DNA of 64,000 nt from Dehalobacterium sp040766325. GTDB taxonomy: Bacteria > Bacillota > Dehalobacteriia > Dehalobacteriales > Dehalobacteriaceae. The stretch covers positions 310,001 to 374,000 of the forward strand of contig JAXGQR010000001.1 of assembly GCA_040766325.1 (NCBI GenBank), read 5' to 3'. Both the position numbers and the translations under genes were made by a program. Below the pieces are notes generated by a model that made no database searches, was not told the origin of the DNA, and worked only from the letters and a program-made list of their open reading frames with translations. Positions 26,351 through 35,003 of the stretch are shown piece by piece. Each line of letters opens with the position of its first letter. Positions within the stretch are counted from its first letter, which is position 1.

Positions 26351-27829
26351 ATGGAGAAGTTTGATATTCTGCGTGATATTGCAGAACGTACTGGAGGTGA
26401 CATTTATTTAGGGGTAGTTGGACCTGTGCGTACAGGCAAATCTACTTTTATCAAGAGGTTCATGGAATTACTTGTCCTTCCCAATATTGTAGAATTCCAT
26501 GAACGAGAGCGAGCTCATGATGAATTGCCTCAAAGCGGTGCCGGACGCACAATCATGACCACTGAACCTAAATTTATACCTTCGGAGGCAGTTGAAATAT
26601 CCGTTCGGGAAGGACTTGACATGAGGGTAAGACTAGTGGATTGTGTAGGATATGCTGTTCAGGGGGCGGTAGGTTTTGAAGAAGAAGAGGGCCCCCGTAT
26701 GGTACATACACCTTGGTTTGACGAAGAAATTCCTTTTCAGGAAGCAGCAGAAATTGGTACGCGCAAGGTTATCACAGATCATTCCACTATCGGCATTGTC
26801 GTTTTAACCGACGGCAGCGTAACAGAAATTCCCCGGGAAAACTATATGGAGGCAGAAGAAAGGGTAATCTCAGAATTAAAAGAATTAAACAAACCCTTTA
26901 TTATTGTCCTCAATTCAATTCATCCATATGCTCCGGAAACTATCGAGTTGGCGGAATCACTCAGTGAGCGGTATAATGTTTCCGTAATTCCCGTGAATGC
27001 TTATGCTATGGAGCATGACGATATCATGCAAGTTTTGCAACAATCTCTGTATGAGTTTCCGGTCACAGAGGTCAATATTAACTTGCCTTTATGGATCGAA
27101 GAACTGGATTCCATCCATTGGTTAAGAAGTCAATGTGAAGATAGCGTAAAAAATGCTGTCTCAAATGTGCGCAAACTTCGCGATATCGATCTGGCTTTAG
27201 AAGAATTAGCACAACCGGAGATTTTTGAAACTGTTCAACTTAGCCTGATGGATCTAGGAACAGGTGTGGCCACTATAGAAATTACGATGCAGGACGGATT
27301 GTTCCATCGTATTTTGGAAGAAGTAACTGGTACTTCCATTGAAGGAGATCATACTTTACTAAAACTATTAAGAGAATATAGTCATGCCAATAAAGAATGG
27401 AATAAAGTAGCCTATGCCGTGGAGGAAGCACGCTTGGGTGGCTATGGGGTGGTTACCCCCAGCTTATTGGAAATGACCCTGGAAGAGCCGGAATTAATTA
27501 AGCAGGGCGGACGCTTCGGTGTCAAATTAAAAGCCAGTGCGCCCAGTTTTCATTTAATTCGTGCAAATATATATACGGAGATCACGCCGCTTATCGGCTC
27601 AGAGAAACAATGTGAAGACTTAATGCGTTATATTCTAGAGGAATTCGAGGATAATCCGCAAAAGATATGGGAGACTAATATTTTTGGCAAATCATTACAT
27701 GAGTTGGTCCAGGAGGGGATCCAGAGTAAACTCTACCGAATGCCGGAAAATGCTCAAGTAAAATTCCAGGAGACCCTGCAACGAATTGCCAACGAAGGAG
27801 GCGGCGGACTTATCTGCATTATTCTATAA
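26351..27829 (+). CDS. spoIVA: Stage IV sporulation protein A, spore coat morphogen ATPase
   Basis: Self-assembling ATPase that forms the basement layer of the spore coat around the forespore. The TRAFAC-like P-loop GPVRTGKST is at residues 24-32, and the N-terminal block is highly conserved (IYLGVVGPVRTGKSTFIK, then PQSGAGRTIMTTEPKFIP). The middle and C-terminal domains drive filament formation, and the end GGGGLICIIL is the usual SpoIVA tail. Length 492 residues, exactly as in Bacillus. GGGAGGG precedes the ATG. Confidence 0.97.
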   Translation: MEKFDILRDIAERTGGDIYLGVVGPVRTGKSTFIKRFMELLVLPNIVEFHERERAHDELPQSGAGRTIMTTEPKFIPSEAVEISVREGLDMRVRLVDCVGYAVQGAVGFEEEEGPRMVHTPWFDEEIPFQEAAEIGTRKVITDHSTIGIVVLTDGSVTEIPRENYMEAEERVISELKELNKPFIIVLNSIHPYAPETIELAESLSERYNVSVIPVNAYAMEHDDIMQVLQQSLYEFPVTEVNINLPLWIEELDSIHWLRSQCEDSVKNAVSNVRKLRDIDLALEELAQPEIFETVQLSLMDLGTGVATIEITMQDGLFHRILEEVTGTSIEGDHTLLKLLREYSHANKEWNKVAYAVEEARLGGYGVVTPSLLEMTLEEPELIKQGGRFGVKLKASAPSFHLIRANIYTEITPLIGSEKQCEDLMRYILEEFEDNPQKIWETNIFGKSLHELVQEGIQSKLYRMPENAQVKFQETLQRIANEGGGGLICIIL

Positions 27830-27882
27830 ATTTTCGGATTTGAAGCAATATTGATTGGGTCGGTTTAAAATTAGGGTTTTAG

Positions 27883-27918
27883 AAGGTGGTTGTAGTTTCA
27901 GCCACCTTTTTTGTTTTT
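27883..27918 (+). terminator. Rho-independent terminator after spoIVA
   Basis: AAGGTGGTTG (27883-27892) pairs with CAGCCACCTT (27899-27908), then TTTTTGTTTTTT. Confidence 0.85.
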
Positions 27919-28047
27919 TATTGATATAATATAGTCTAGGCTCAGAACTGTCTGAAAAAATTTAATAAATAAACATAACTTTATATTTTATTTCTTTTCC
28001 CATCGTAATCTCCTCTTACACTTATCGTATATTAATCAATAAAAAAC

Positions 28048-28077
28048 TTGCCATGGATAGAAGGCTTTTGATATAAT
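28048..28077 (+). promoter_or_regulatory. Candidate sigma-A promoter for the pheB-hom-thrB-lysC unit
   Basis: TTGCCA (28048-28053), 18-base spacer, TATAAT (28072-28077). The 300-base gap before pheB (27830-28129) otherwise contains only the spoIVA terminator and AT-rich sequence. Confidence 0.5.
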
Positions 28078-28129
28078 GTTCGCATTGGAAAGATAAAAGT
28101 ATACACTGGAAATACATTGAGGGTATATC

Positions 28130-28576
28130 ATGAAAAAAAACCGACAATTCTACATTGTCTCTGCAGAAATTCTGCCGGAAGCGATGGTTAAAACTGCTCT
28201 GGCAAAAGAATTACTGGCAAAAGGAGAAGCAGAGACCATTAAACAAGCTGTGGACCAAGTTGAGCTGAGCAGAAGCGCTTTTTATAAATATCGTGATGGG
28301 ATATTTCCTTTTTATCAGGAGCGTAAAGAACAAATTGTGACTCTAAACATTATTCTTGATCATCGTTTCGGTATCCTTTCAGGTGTGATTAACACCATTG
28401 CCTCTGTTCGGGGAAACATTCTTACCATTAATCAGAGTATTCCTCTGCAAGGAATGGCTAATGTTACCGTATCCCTGGAAACTGCGCAAATGCGGATTAC
28501 GGTTCCGGAACTATTGGAATGTTTTTTAGCGATTCCCGGCGTGTTAAAGGTTGAATTGGTTGGACAAAGCATTTGA
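28130..28576 (+). CDS. pheB: ACT-domain protein, PheB/UPF0735 type
   Basis: Small protein with a C-terminal ACT domain (about residues 70-146, HRFGILSGVINTIASVRG), the type that binds amino acids. The N-terminal part (QFYIVSAEILPEAMVKTALAKELL) and the SRSAFYKYRDGIFPF motif are typical of the PheB (UPF0735) family. In B. subtilis pheB precedes pheA; here it precedes hom, so it may regulate the threonine branch, but this is inference. The length is 148 residues; AGGG-type ribosome site before ATG. hom follows after 30 bases. Confidence 0.9.
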   Translation: MKKNRQFYIVSAEILPEAMVKTALAKELLAKGEAETIKQAVDQVELSRSAFYKYRDGIFPFYQERKEQIVTLNIILDHRFGILSGVINTIASVRGNILTINQSIPLQGMANVTVSLETAQMRITVPELLECFLAIPGVLKVELVGQSI

Positions 28577-28606
28577 TCAAAAACTTAGTTGCTGGAGGTT
28601 TATGAA

Positions 28607-29932
28607 ATGGATATGGAAAGGAACAAAGAGTTAGATCGGGTTATTTATATCGGCCTCATGGGTGTTGGAACGGTGGGCACCGGCGTACTTAAGGTTTTAT
28701 TAAAAAACAAAGAAAGCATCGCCAAAAAAGTTGGGGCCAGGTTGGAAGTAAAAAGAATTTTAGATAAAGATGTAGAACTTATTACCGCAAAGGTTGAAGC
28801 ACTGGGCATGGATGGGTCGATAGTGACCTCAGATGTCAATGATTTGGTGCTGGATCCTGAGATAAACATCATTGTTGAGGTTATGGGAGGAATTCAACCT
28901 GCAGAAGAGTTTATCATAAAGGCTTTGAAAAACGGGAAAAGTGTTGTCACGGCAAATAAAGACTTAATTGCTGCCCGAGGTAAAGAACTCTTTGAGACGG
29001 CAGAGGCTCATCAGGTAGACTTATTATTCGAAGCAAGTGTGGCTGGTGGCGTACCTATTATCCAGTCACTGAAAGAAAGCTTGGCTGGTAATATTATTCA
29101 TCATATTATGGGTATTGTGAATGGGACGACAAATTTCATTCTGACGAAAATGGCCCAGGAGAAGAAAAATTTTGATGAAGTTTTGGCACTGGCCCAAAAA
29201 TTGGGTTTCGCTGAAGCTGATCCGGCATCTGATATAGAAGGCTATGATGCGGCACGCAAAGTGGCGATCCTAGCATCCATTGCATTTAATACACGGGTTA
29301 CCGACAATGATGTTTATGTCGAAGGGATAACCAATATCACGGATCGGGATATTACTTTTGCTCAGGAACTGGGTTATGTTATAAAACTATTAGGTATTGC
29401 CAAAGAAGAAGACAATGAAATTGAGGCTAGGGTGCATCCGGCCATGATTCCTTTAGATCATCCATTAAGTTCTGTGAATGACGCTTTTAACGCCGTCTTT
29501 GTGGAAGGAGATGCCGTAGGAAAAACCATGTTTTATGGTGCCGGGGCTGGTGAGTTGCCAACAGCTAGTGCTATTGTAGGAGATTTGATAGCTGCTGCCC
29601 GTAACATTCAATACTCTTCTCAGGGGCGTTTGGGCTGCACCTGCTTTGAACATAAAAAAATCAAGTCTATTGGTGAGATTAAAACCAAGTATTTTTTAAG
29701 AATGCTGGTTAAAGATCAACCAGGTGTATTGGCTAGTATTGCAGCAGTATTGAGCAATCAAGGTGTGAGTATTGAAACTGTGATTCAAAAAAGGATGAAT
29801 GATAATAATAGTACGGATTTAGTTCTAATTACCCATCAGGTGGCGGAACATCATATTAGAGATGCCGTTGCAGTCATCCGAAGTTTATCCAGCGTGGAAA
29901 AATTGGAAAATATCATCAGAGTTGAAGAATAA
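28607..29932 (+). CDS. hom: Homoserine dehydrogenase
   Basis: NAD(P)-dependent reduction of aspartate semialdehyde to homoserine. The N-terminal Rossmann motif is IGLMGVGTVGTGVLKVLLKN, followed by the substrate-binding region SVAGGVPIIQSLKESLAGN and the catalytic segment GFAEADPASDIEGYDAARK. A C-terminal ACT domain (MLVKDQPGVLASIAAVLSNQG) probably mediates threonine feedback. ATG 28607 is chosen: GGAGG lies eight bases upstream. thrB and lysC follow, so homoserine is passed to threonine. Confidence 0.96.
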   Translation: MDMERNKELDRVIYIGLMGVGTVGTGVLKVLLKNKESIAKKVGARLEVKRILDKDVELITAKVEALGMDGSIVTSDVNDLVLDPEINIIVEVMGGIQPAEEFIIKALKNGKSVVTANKDLIAARGKELFETAEAHQVDLLFEASVAGGVPIIQSLKESLAGNIIHHIMGIVNGTTNFILTKMAQEKKNFDEVLALAQKLGFAEADPASDIEGYDAARKVAILASIAFNTRVTDNDVYVEGITNITDRDITFAQELGYVIKLLGIAKEEDNEIEARVHPAMIPLDHPLSSVNDAFNAVFVEGDAVGKTMFYGAGAGELPTASAIVGDLIAAARNIQYSSQGRLGCTCFEHKKIKSIGEIKTKYFLRMLVKDQPGVLASIAAVLSNQGVSIETVIQKRMNDNNSTDLVLITHQVAEHHIRDAVAVIRSLSSVEKLENIIRVEE

Positions 29933-29992
29933 AACTAAATTATAACAGACTTAAAAACAAAACATCTTGGATAGGAGAGAACTGGACAAAAG

Positions 29993-30892
29993 ATGATTAC
30001 AATTCGCGTACCTGGAACATCAGGCAATTTGGGTCCCGGTTTTGATACAGTTGGGATGGCCTTTCAGCTATATAATTATTTTACTTTTGCCCTATTGCCT
30101 TCCGGACTTCAAATTGAGATATCTGGAGAAGGAAAAGATGAACTGTCCCGAAAAGAAGATAATATTGTTTATCAGGCAGCTATGAAGGTGTTTAAAAGGG
30201 TTGACTTCCAACCTCAGGGACTGAAAATAATTCAAGAAAATCATATTCCCATCTCCCGGGGTCTAGGAAGTTCGGCATCTAGTATAGTAGGCGGAATGAT
30301 GGGGGCAAATTTAATTTCCGGTGCTCATTTATCAAAAGAAGAAATTTTAAAAATGGCTGTAGATATGGAAGGACATCCGGATAATGTCACACCGGCTTTA
30401 ATGGGGGGTATTACCGCTTCCGTAAGAGGGATCCATGACGTGGATTATATCAAGATCCTTCCTCCCGAAAGACTGCGAGCAATTGCAGCGATTCCGGACT
30501 TCCATTTATCCACTAATCTGGCCAGACAGGTTATTCCTGCCAGGGTAGACCGAAGTGATGCTGTTTTTAACATAGGACGCACTTCTTTAATGATCGGAGC
30601 CCTCCTGGAGGGCGATTTGTCCTTGTTTGGCAAAATGATGGAAGACAGGCTGCACCAACCTTATCGCATGTCTTTGATTCCAGGCGGTAAAAAGGTTTTT
30701 GAGGGAGCACAAAACGCAGGTGCTTTGTCTGTAGCCATCAGTGGCGCCGGCCCGACCATTATCGCCTTTTTTGTAGATGGGGGGAATCAAATTGCTTTGG
30801 CAATGCAAGAAGCATTTTTATCTGAAGGAATTCCATGTCGTACCATCGACTTATATCCTGATGCAGAAGGAACCGTATTAATCAGAAATTAA
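29993..30892 (+). CDS. thrB: Homoserine kinase
   Basis: GHMP-family kinase that phosphorylates homoserine for threonine synthesis. The ATP-binding motif PISRGLGSSASS and the C-terminal GHMP motif AISGAGPTIIAFF are present. The N-terminus ITIRVPGTSGNLGPGFDT is the usual start. Length 299 residues. GGAGAG lies upstream with a longer than usual spacing. Threonine synthase is not in the window. Confidence 0.95.
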   Translation: MITIRVPGTSGNLGPGFDTVGMAFQLYNYFTFALLPSGLQIEISGEGKDELSRKEDNIVYQAAMKVFKRVDFQPQGLKIIQENHIPISRGLGSSASSIVGGMMGANLISGAHLSKEEILKMAVDMEGHPDNVTPALMGGITASVRGIHDVDYIKILPPERLRAIAAIPDFHLSTNLARQVIPARVDRSDAVFNIGRTSLMIGALLEGDLSLFGKMMEDRLHQPYRMSLIPGGKKVFEGAQNAGALSVAISGAGPTIIAFFVDGGNQIALAMQEAFLSEGIPCRTIDLYPDAEGTVLIRN

Positions 30893-30983
30893 TTAAAAGG
30901 AAGTCTCATATATGGTAAAATGATTTCGTGGGATCATTCATAATTAAAAAATATTCATCATAGTGTGGGAGGAAATTCAATAA

Positions 30984-32212
30984 ATGGCGATTTTAGTGCA
31001 AAAATTCGGTGGGAGTTCTGTTGCTGATCCAGAAAAGGTAAAAAGAGTTGCCAAAAGAGTTGGCTCTGCATTTGATCAGGGAAATCAGGTGGTCGTTGTA
31101 GTTTCCGCTATGGGAGATACTACGGATCATTTAATTGATTTGGCCAAACAGGTGACGGCTAATCCACCGAAAAGAGAAATGGATATGCTTCTTGCCACTG
31201 GAGAGCAGCAATCAATGGCTTTATTGGCAATGGCGCTTCAGGAAATTGGTTATCATTCTGTATCTTTGACCGGGCAGCAAGCAGGTATCCATACAGATAT
31301 GGCCTATTCCAAGTCTAAAATATTAAGTATTGATACGTCTAGATTGGAAAGAGAATTAGACAAAAAACATATTGTGATCGTTGCAGGATTTCAAAATGAC
31401 ACAGGATAATGAAATCACGACCCTAGGAAGAGGCGGTTCAGATACCAGTGCCGTTGCCCTAGCTGCTTCACTGGGGCGGATATTTGCGTGAGATCTTTAC
31501 AGATGTGGATGGGGTTTATACCACAGATCCACGAATCGTACCTGAGGCACGAAAGCTGTCCAGTATTACTTATGATGAAATGTTGGAATTGGCTAGCTTA
31601 GGTACTGCCGTGCTGCATCCCAGAAGTGTGGAGGTGGCCAAACAGTTTAATGTGAAAATTCATGTGCGATCCAGTTTTTAATGAAAATGAAGGAACAATT
31701 GTGCAGGAGGTTGAGAATGTGGACAAACTATTGGAAAAAGATGGTGGTACAAGGCGTTGCCTATGATTTAAACACTGCTAAGGTCACGGTATTTGATATC
31801 CCGGATCAACCGGGCACAGCAGGTAAACTTTGGTGCTTTGGTGATGAAAAAATTAATGTGAATATGATTATTTAAAAGCCAGCAAAGAAAAGGTGTAGCA
31901 AATCATGCCTTTTACTGTGAATAGAGATGATGTGGATCGGGCTGAAGAAATTATCAGTCAGGTTACCAAAGAAATCACGGGGCTGGAGAATTTTCTTTTG
32001 ATTCCGGGGTAGCTAAAATATCTATCGTAGGTGCCGGTATGATCACAAATCCTGGAGTAGCCGCCCGGATGTTTAAGACTTTGGCGGATCAAAATATCAA
32101 CATTGAAATGATTTCAACCTCTGAGATTAAAGTTTCCTGTGTTATCAGAGCTGAACAGGCCAAACTGGCGGTCGTAAGCCTTCATAACGCTTTTAAACTT
32201 GAAAAAGAATAA
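30984..32212 (+). pseudogene. lysC: Aspartate kinase, disrupted (copy 1)
   Basis: Aspartokinase that phosphorylates aspartate as the first step to lysine, threonine and methionine. The N-terminus is intact (VQKFGGSSVADPEKV with the kinase motif, GGGAGG before ATG 30984) to about 31390. Then a two-base loss (QNDTG stop at 31407-31409) and at least four further indels and changes break the frame, compared with the second copy at 33133-33899. After about 31985 the sequence is nearly identical to that copy, including the ACT domains. It cannot make an intact enzyme as written. Follows hom and thrB. Confidence 0.9.
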
Positions 32213-32274
32213 TTTATGAGAGATGGTTATCAAGAAAATTTGAATCAAGAATTAGGTTAATTTGTTAAATAACT

Positions 32275-33132
32275 TGAGTTTCACCGCAGAATTTTTTAAG
32301 GAGATAAATCCACCAAACTCCAAACTACTGTATTTGGAAGAGGTTTATTAAATTCCTAGATTAGACACACCAACTAAGCCCCGTCTGAAACCGGACTTGA
32401 GAGGAAAGAAATATTGCTTTAATCAATCAAACGATCAACAGGCAGAGCTGGCGAAATACAGGCCGTTTGTCTTGAACCAAGTCGGACCCCTTTTTTAGCA
32501 TATGCAAGTATACCAGAAATACCTTTAGCCAACCGATAATAGTAAAACTGGACTTTATGCTTTACAGGAGCAGCAGTTTGGATAATAGAAACCTTTAGTG
32601 CACTGGCTTCCGATTTCGTATGAGATCAATGCAGGAATGCCACCATACATAAGGTGATATAAAAATTGAGAGCATTGATTGCTTTTAATTTTCGGACACG
32701 GAAATTTTCAAACTGGAAAACCTGCTTTTACAGCGGAAATATTCCTCAATGCGCCACCGTGAAAAGCCGAAGCCTGGCAACACGAACGACATCTTCTTTT
32801 GACTTTAATTCTTTGTTGGTTGCCAGCATCATTGGACATCACTCCGTGAGCCCATAAACAAGAACCAAATAAATATTTTTTTTGGATGCGGTTATTGAAC
32901 CTTTACGTGGGATAAATATGCCTCCCTTTTCTTGCCTTTGTAAAATGGGGGTTTTGATTTTGCCCTTTCTACGGTTTCTTAGTTCTGCAGCGGGAACCCA
33001 TTTGTTATGAAAAAACAGCTTCCTTTTTGCAGTGAGCCGAATGACATAATCCTGATCTAGGGAGTCAAGTTCTAAAAACATCTTATTAGCATCATAGCCC
33101 TGTCCATAACAAAGGTTGCTTTTCGACATTTT
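32275..33132 (-). mobile_element. Remnant of an IS4-family insertion sequence
   Basis: The 860 bases between the two lysC copies carry an IS4-type transposase C-terminal half on the - strand but no N-terminal half. No intact terminal inverted repeats are visible. Its end at 33132 abuts lysC copy 2 directly, so the element is truncated at that junction. The other border near 32275 is set only by loss of similarity to the lysC downstream sequence. It is the only mobile element in the window. Confidence 0.75.
32640..33130 (-). pseudogene. IS4-family transposase, C-terminal remnant
   Basis: Degenerate transposase. On the - strand, an open stretch reads YGQGYDANKMFLELDSLDQ, then DYVIRLTAKRKLFFHNKWVP and NRRKGKIKTPIL, typical of IS4-type catalytic domains. 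It then hits a stop at about 32839-32841 in GLTE. The same frame carries on (MMLATNKELKSKEDVVRVAR) before shifting to FSRWRIEEYFRCK, the conserved C-terminal helix motif of the IS4 family with the glutamate of the DDE triad. The N-terminal half is missing. It cannot be active. Confidence 0.75.
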
Positions 33133-33899
33133 CCAGTGCCGTTGCCCTAGCTGCTTCACTGGGGGCGGATATTTGTGAGATCTTTACAGATGTGGATGGG
33201 GTTTATACCACAGATCCACGAATCGTACCTGAGGCACGAAAGCTGTCCAGTATTACTTATGATGAAATGTTGGAATTGGCTAGCTTAGGTACTGCCGTGC
33301 TGCATCCCAGAAGTGTGGAGGTGGCCAAACAGTTTAATGTGAAAATTCATGTGCGATCCAGTTTTAATGAAAATGAAGGAACAATTGTGCAGGAGGTTGA
33401 GAATGTGGACAAACTATTGGAAAAAGATATGGTGGTACAAGGCGTTGCCTATGATTTAAACACTGCTAAGGTCACGGTATTTGATATCCCGGATCAACCG
33501 GGCACAGCAGGTAAACTTTTTGGTGCTTTAGCCGATGAAAAAATTAATGTAGATATGATTATTCAAAGCCAGCAAAGAAAAGGTGTAACCGATATTTCTT
33601 TTACTGTGAATAGAGATGATGTGGATCGGGCTGAAGAAATTATCAGTCAGGTTACCAAGGAAATCGGGGCTGGAGAATTTTCTTTTGATTCCGGGGTAGC
33701 TAAAATATCTATCGTAGGTGCCGGTATGATCACAAATCCTGGGGTAGCCGCCCGGATGTTTAAGACTTTGGCGGATCAAAATATCAACATTGAAATGATT
33801 TCAACCTCTGAGATTAAAGTTTCCTGTGTTATCAGAGCTGAACAGGCCAAACTGGCGGTCGTAAGCCTTCATAACGCTTTTAAACTTGAAAAAGAATAA
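33133..33899 (+). pseudogene. lysC: Aspartate kinase C-terminal fragment (copy 2)
   Basis: Intact frame from SAVALAASLGADICEIF to the end (VVSLHNAFKLEKE), about 255 residues. It covers the end of the kinase domain (DVDGVYTTDPR, HPRSVEVAKQ) and both ACT domains (VFDIPDQPGTAGK, ISIVGAGMITNPGVAARMF), but the N-terminal 150 residues are missing. It is homologous to 31445-32212 of copy 1. A start at TTG/ATG inside 33190s would yield an isolated C-terminal regulatory part, as happens naturally for the beta subunit of aspartokinase II, but no good ribosome site is visible. A promoter and tRNA follow. Confidence 0.85.
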
Positions 33900-33964
33900 T
33901 TTATGAGAGATGGTTATCAAGAAAATTTGAATCCAAAAAATTAGGTTAATTTGTTAAATAACTA

Positions 33965-33993
33965 TTGACAGTTATCACTTTCTATTATAGAAT
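33965..33993 (+). promoter_or_regulatory. Strong promoter for tRNA-Pro
   Basis: Perfect TTGACA (33965-33970), 17-base spacer, TAGAAT (33988-33993), about 14 bases before the tRNA 5' end. Confidence 0.8.
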
Positions 33994-34007
33994 AAAAGTT
34001 GTTGTTT

Positions 34008-34085
34008 CGGGGCGTAGCTCAGTTTGGCTAGAGCGCTACCTTGGGGTGGTAGAGGCCGCACGTTCAAGTCGTGTCGCTCCGACCA
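34008..34085 (+). tRNA. tRNA-Pro (anticodon GGG)
   Basis: Full cloverleaf: acceptor CGGGGCG/CGCTCCG, D stem GCTC/GAGC, anticodon stem CTACC/GGTAG with loop TTGGGGT (anticodon GGG), T stem GCACG/CGTGT with loop TTCAAGT, discriminator A and encoded CCA (34083-34085). It reads CCC and CCU codons. Confidence 0.95.
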
Positions 34086-34093
34086 GGAAATCT

Positions 34094-34126
34094 AGAGTCG
34101 CAAATAATTGCGACTCTTTGTTTTTT
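34094..34126 (+). terminator. Rho-independent terminator after tRNA-Pro
   Basis: Ten-base stem AGAGTCGCAA (34094-34103), loop ATAA, TTGCGACTCT (34108-34117), then TTGTTTTTT. Confidence 0.9.
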
Positions 34127-34165
34127 AATATTTTAGCCCCTGAACTTATGGCCTTAATGAAAGAC

Positions 34166-34194
34166 TTGCCATTTATTAGAACATATGGTATACT
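34166..34194 (+). promoter_or_regulatory. Strong promoter for the rimP-nusA operon
   Basis: TTGCCA (34166-34171), 17-base spacer, TATACT (34189-34194). It lies about 290 bases before rimP, implying a long leader. Confidence 0.7.
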
Positions 34195-34200
34195 AATATG

Positions 34201-34485
34201 TGGCATAATAACTCGTATGCGATTTGGAGTTTCAATTTCTTTCGATGCTTAAACGGGCATCAACTAAGAAATTCTGCAAACTTAAATTTGAGGGTATTAA
34301 TAGTAATTAACTATTGGATATAGTTCAAAAATTTCTGTAAAGAGTGGGTCTTAACCCACTCTTTCCTTTAGTATATCGAAATTATTTTAAGATTAGCTCA
34401 AGGGAGCCGGTTATTCAAGAGGTATTTCCACCCCGGACATGGGAAACATATCCTTTAGGTATTATTATGTATGGAGGAAGGGTAT
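34201..34485 (+). promoter_or_regulatory. Leader of the rimP-nusA operon with a strong hairpin
   Basis: About 285 untranslated bases between the promoter and rimP. At 34339-34364 an 11-base stem (AAAGAGTGGGT / ACCCACTCTTT) with a four-base loop is followed by a weak T-rich tail (CCTTTAGTAT). It looks like an attenuator or processing site, and nusA autoregulation is known in other bacteria. No gene is visible in the stretch. Confidence 0.5.
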
Positions 34486-34950
34486 ATGAAAAAAAACAAC
34501 AGTGTCAAAGATTTAGTAGAGAGTATTGTAAATCCGTTGGTTGAATCCGCCGGATTTGAGTTGGTGGATCTTGAATACAAAAAGGAAGGCGGTAACTGGT
34601 ATTTACGCTTGTTTATTGACCATGACAAGGGAATTGATCATGCATCATGTGAGTATGTGAGTAATTTAGTGGGAGATGAGTTAGATCGCATCGATCCGAT
34701 TCCTCATTCCTATATTTTAGAAGTTTCTTCTCCGGGCATAGAACGTCCATTAAAAACAGCTAAGGATTATCTTCGCTTTAGTGGAGAAAAAGTACATATT
34801 AAATTATTTGCTGCTAAAAATAAACAAAAAGAATTTACCGGGATTATATTGGGCATTGAAGATGGTCACGTAGCTTTGTCTATTAATAATACCAAAACTT
34901 TATTTAGTTTTGATGAGATCGCCAGTGCCCAATTGATCGTGGATTTTTAG
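34486..34950 (+). CDS. rimP: Ribosome maturation factor RimP
   Basis: Assists 30S subunit maturation. The 154-residue product has the family motifs FELVDLEYKKEGG, then LRLFIDHDKGIDHASCEYVS and YILEVSSPGIERPLK. ATG 34486 (MKKNNSV) is chosen over ATG 34471 because GGAGGAAGGG lies between them at the right distance. First gene of the translation operon. Confidence 0.95.
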   Translation: MKKNNSVKDLVESIVNPLVESAGFELVDLEYKKEGGNWYLRLFIDHDKGIDHASCEYVSNLVGDELDRIDPIPHSYILEVSSPGIERPLKTAKDYLRFSGEKVHIKLFAAKNKQKEFTGIILGIEDGHVALSINNTKTLFSFDEIASAQLIVDF

Positions 34951-35003
34951 TAAAGCCCCGCGGTATGTGGAATTATGAGTAAAAAACTTAATAAGGAGAG
35001 GTC

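Noticed and set aside
32666..32857. 63-residue + strand open frame inside the IS remnant
   Set aside because: It is antisense to the recognisable transposase C-terminus and has no homology I know.
33965..34252. 95-residue open frame over tRNA-Pro
   Set aside because: It is entirely explained by the tRNA promoter, the tRNA gene and its terminator.
34344..34544. 66-residue open frame before rimP
   Set aside because: It runs from the leader hairpin into rimP out of frame, without a ribosome site.
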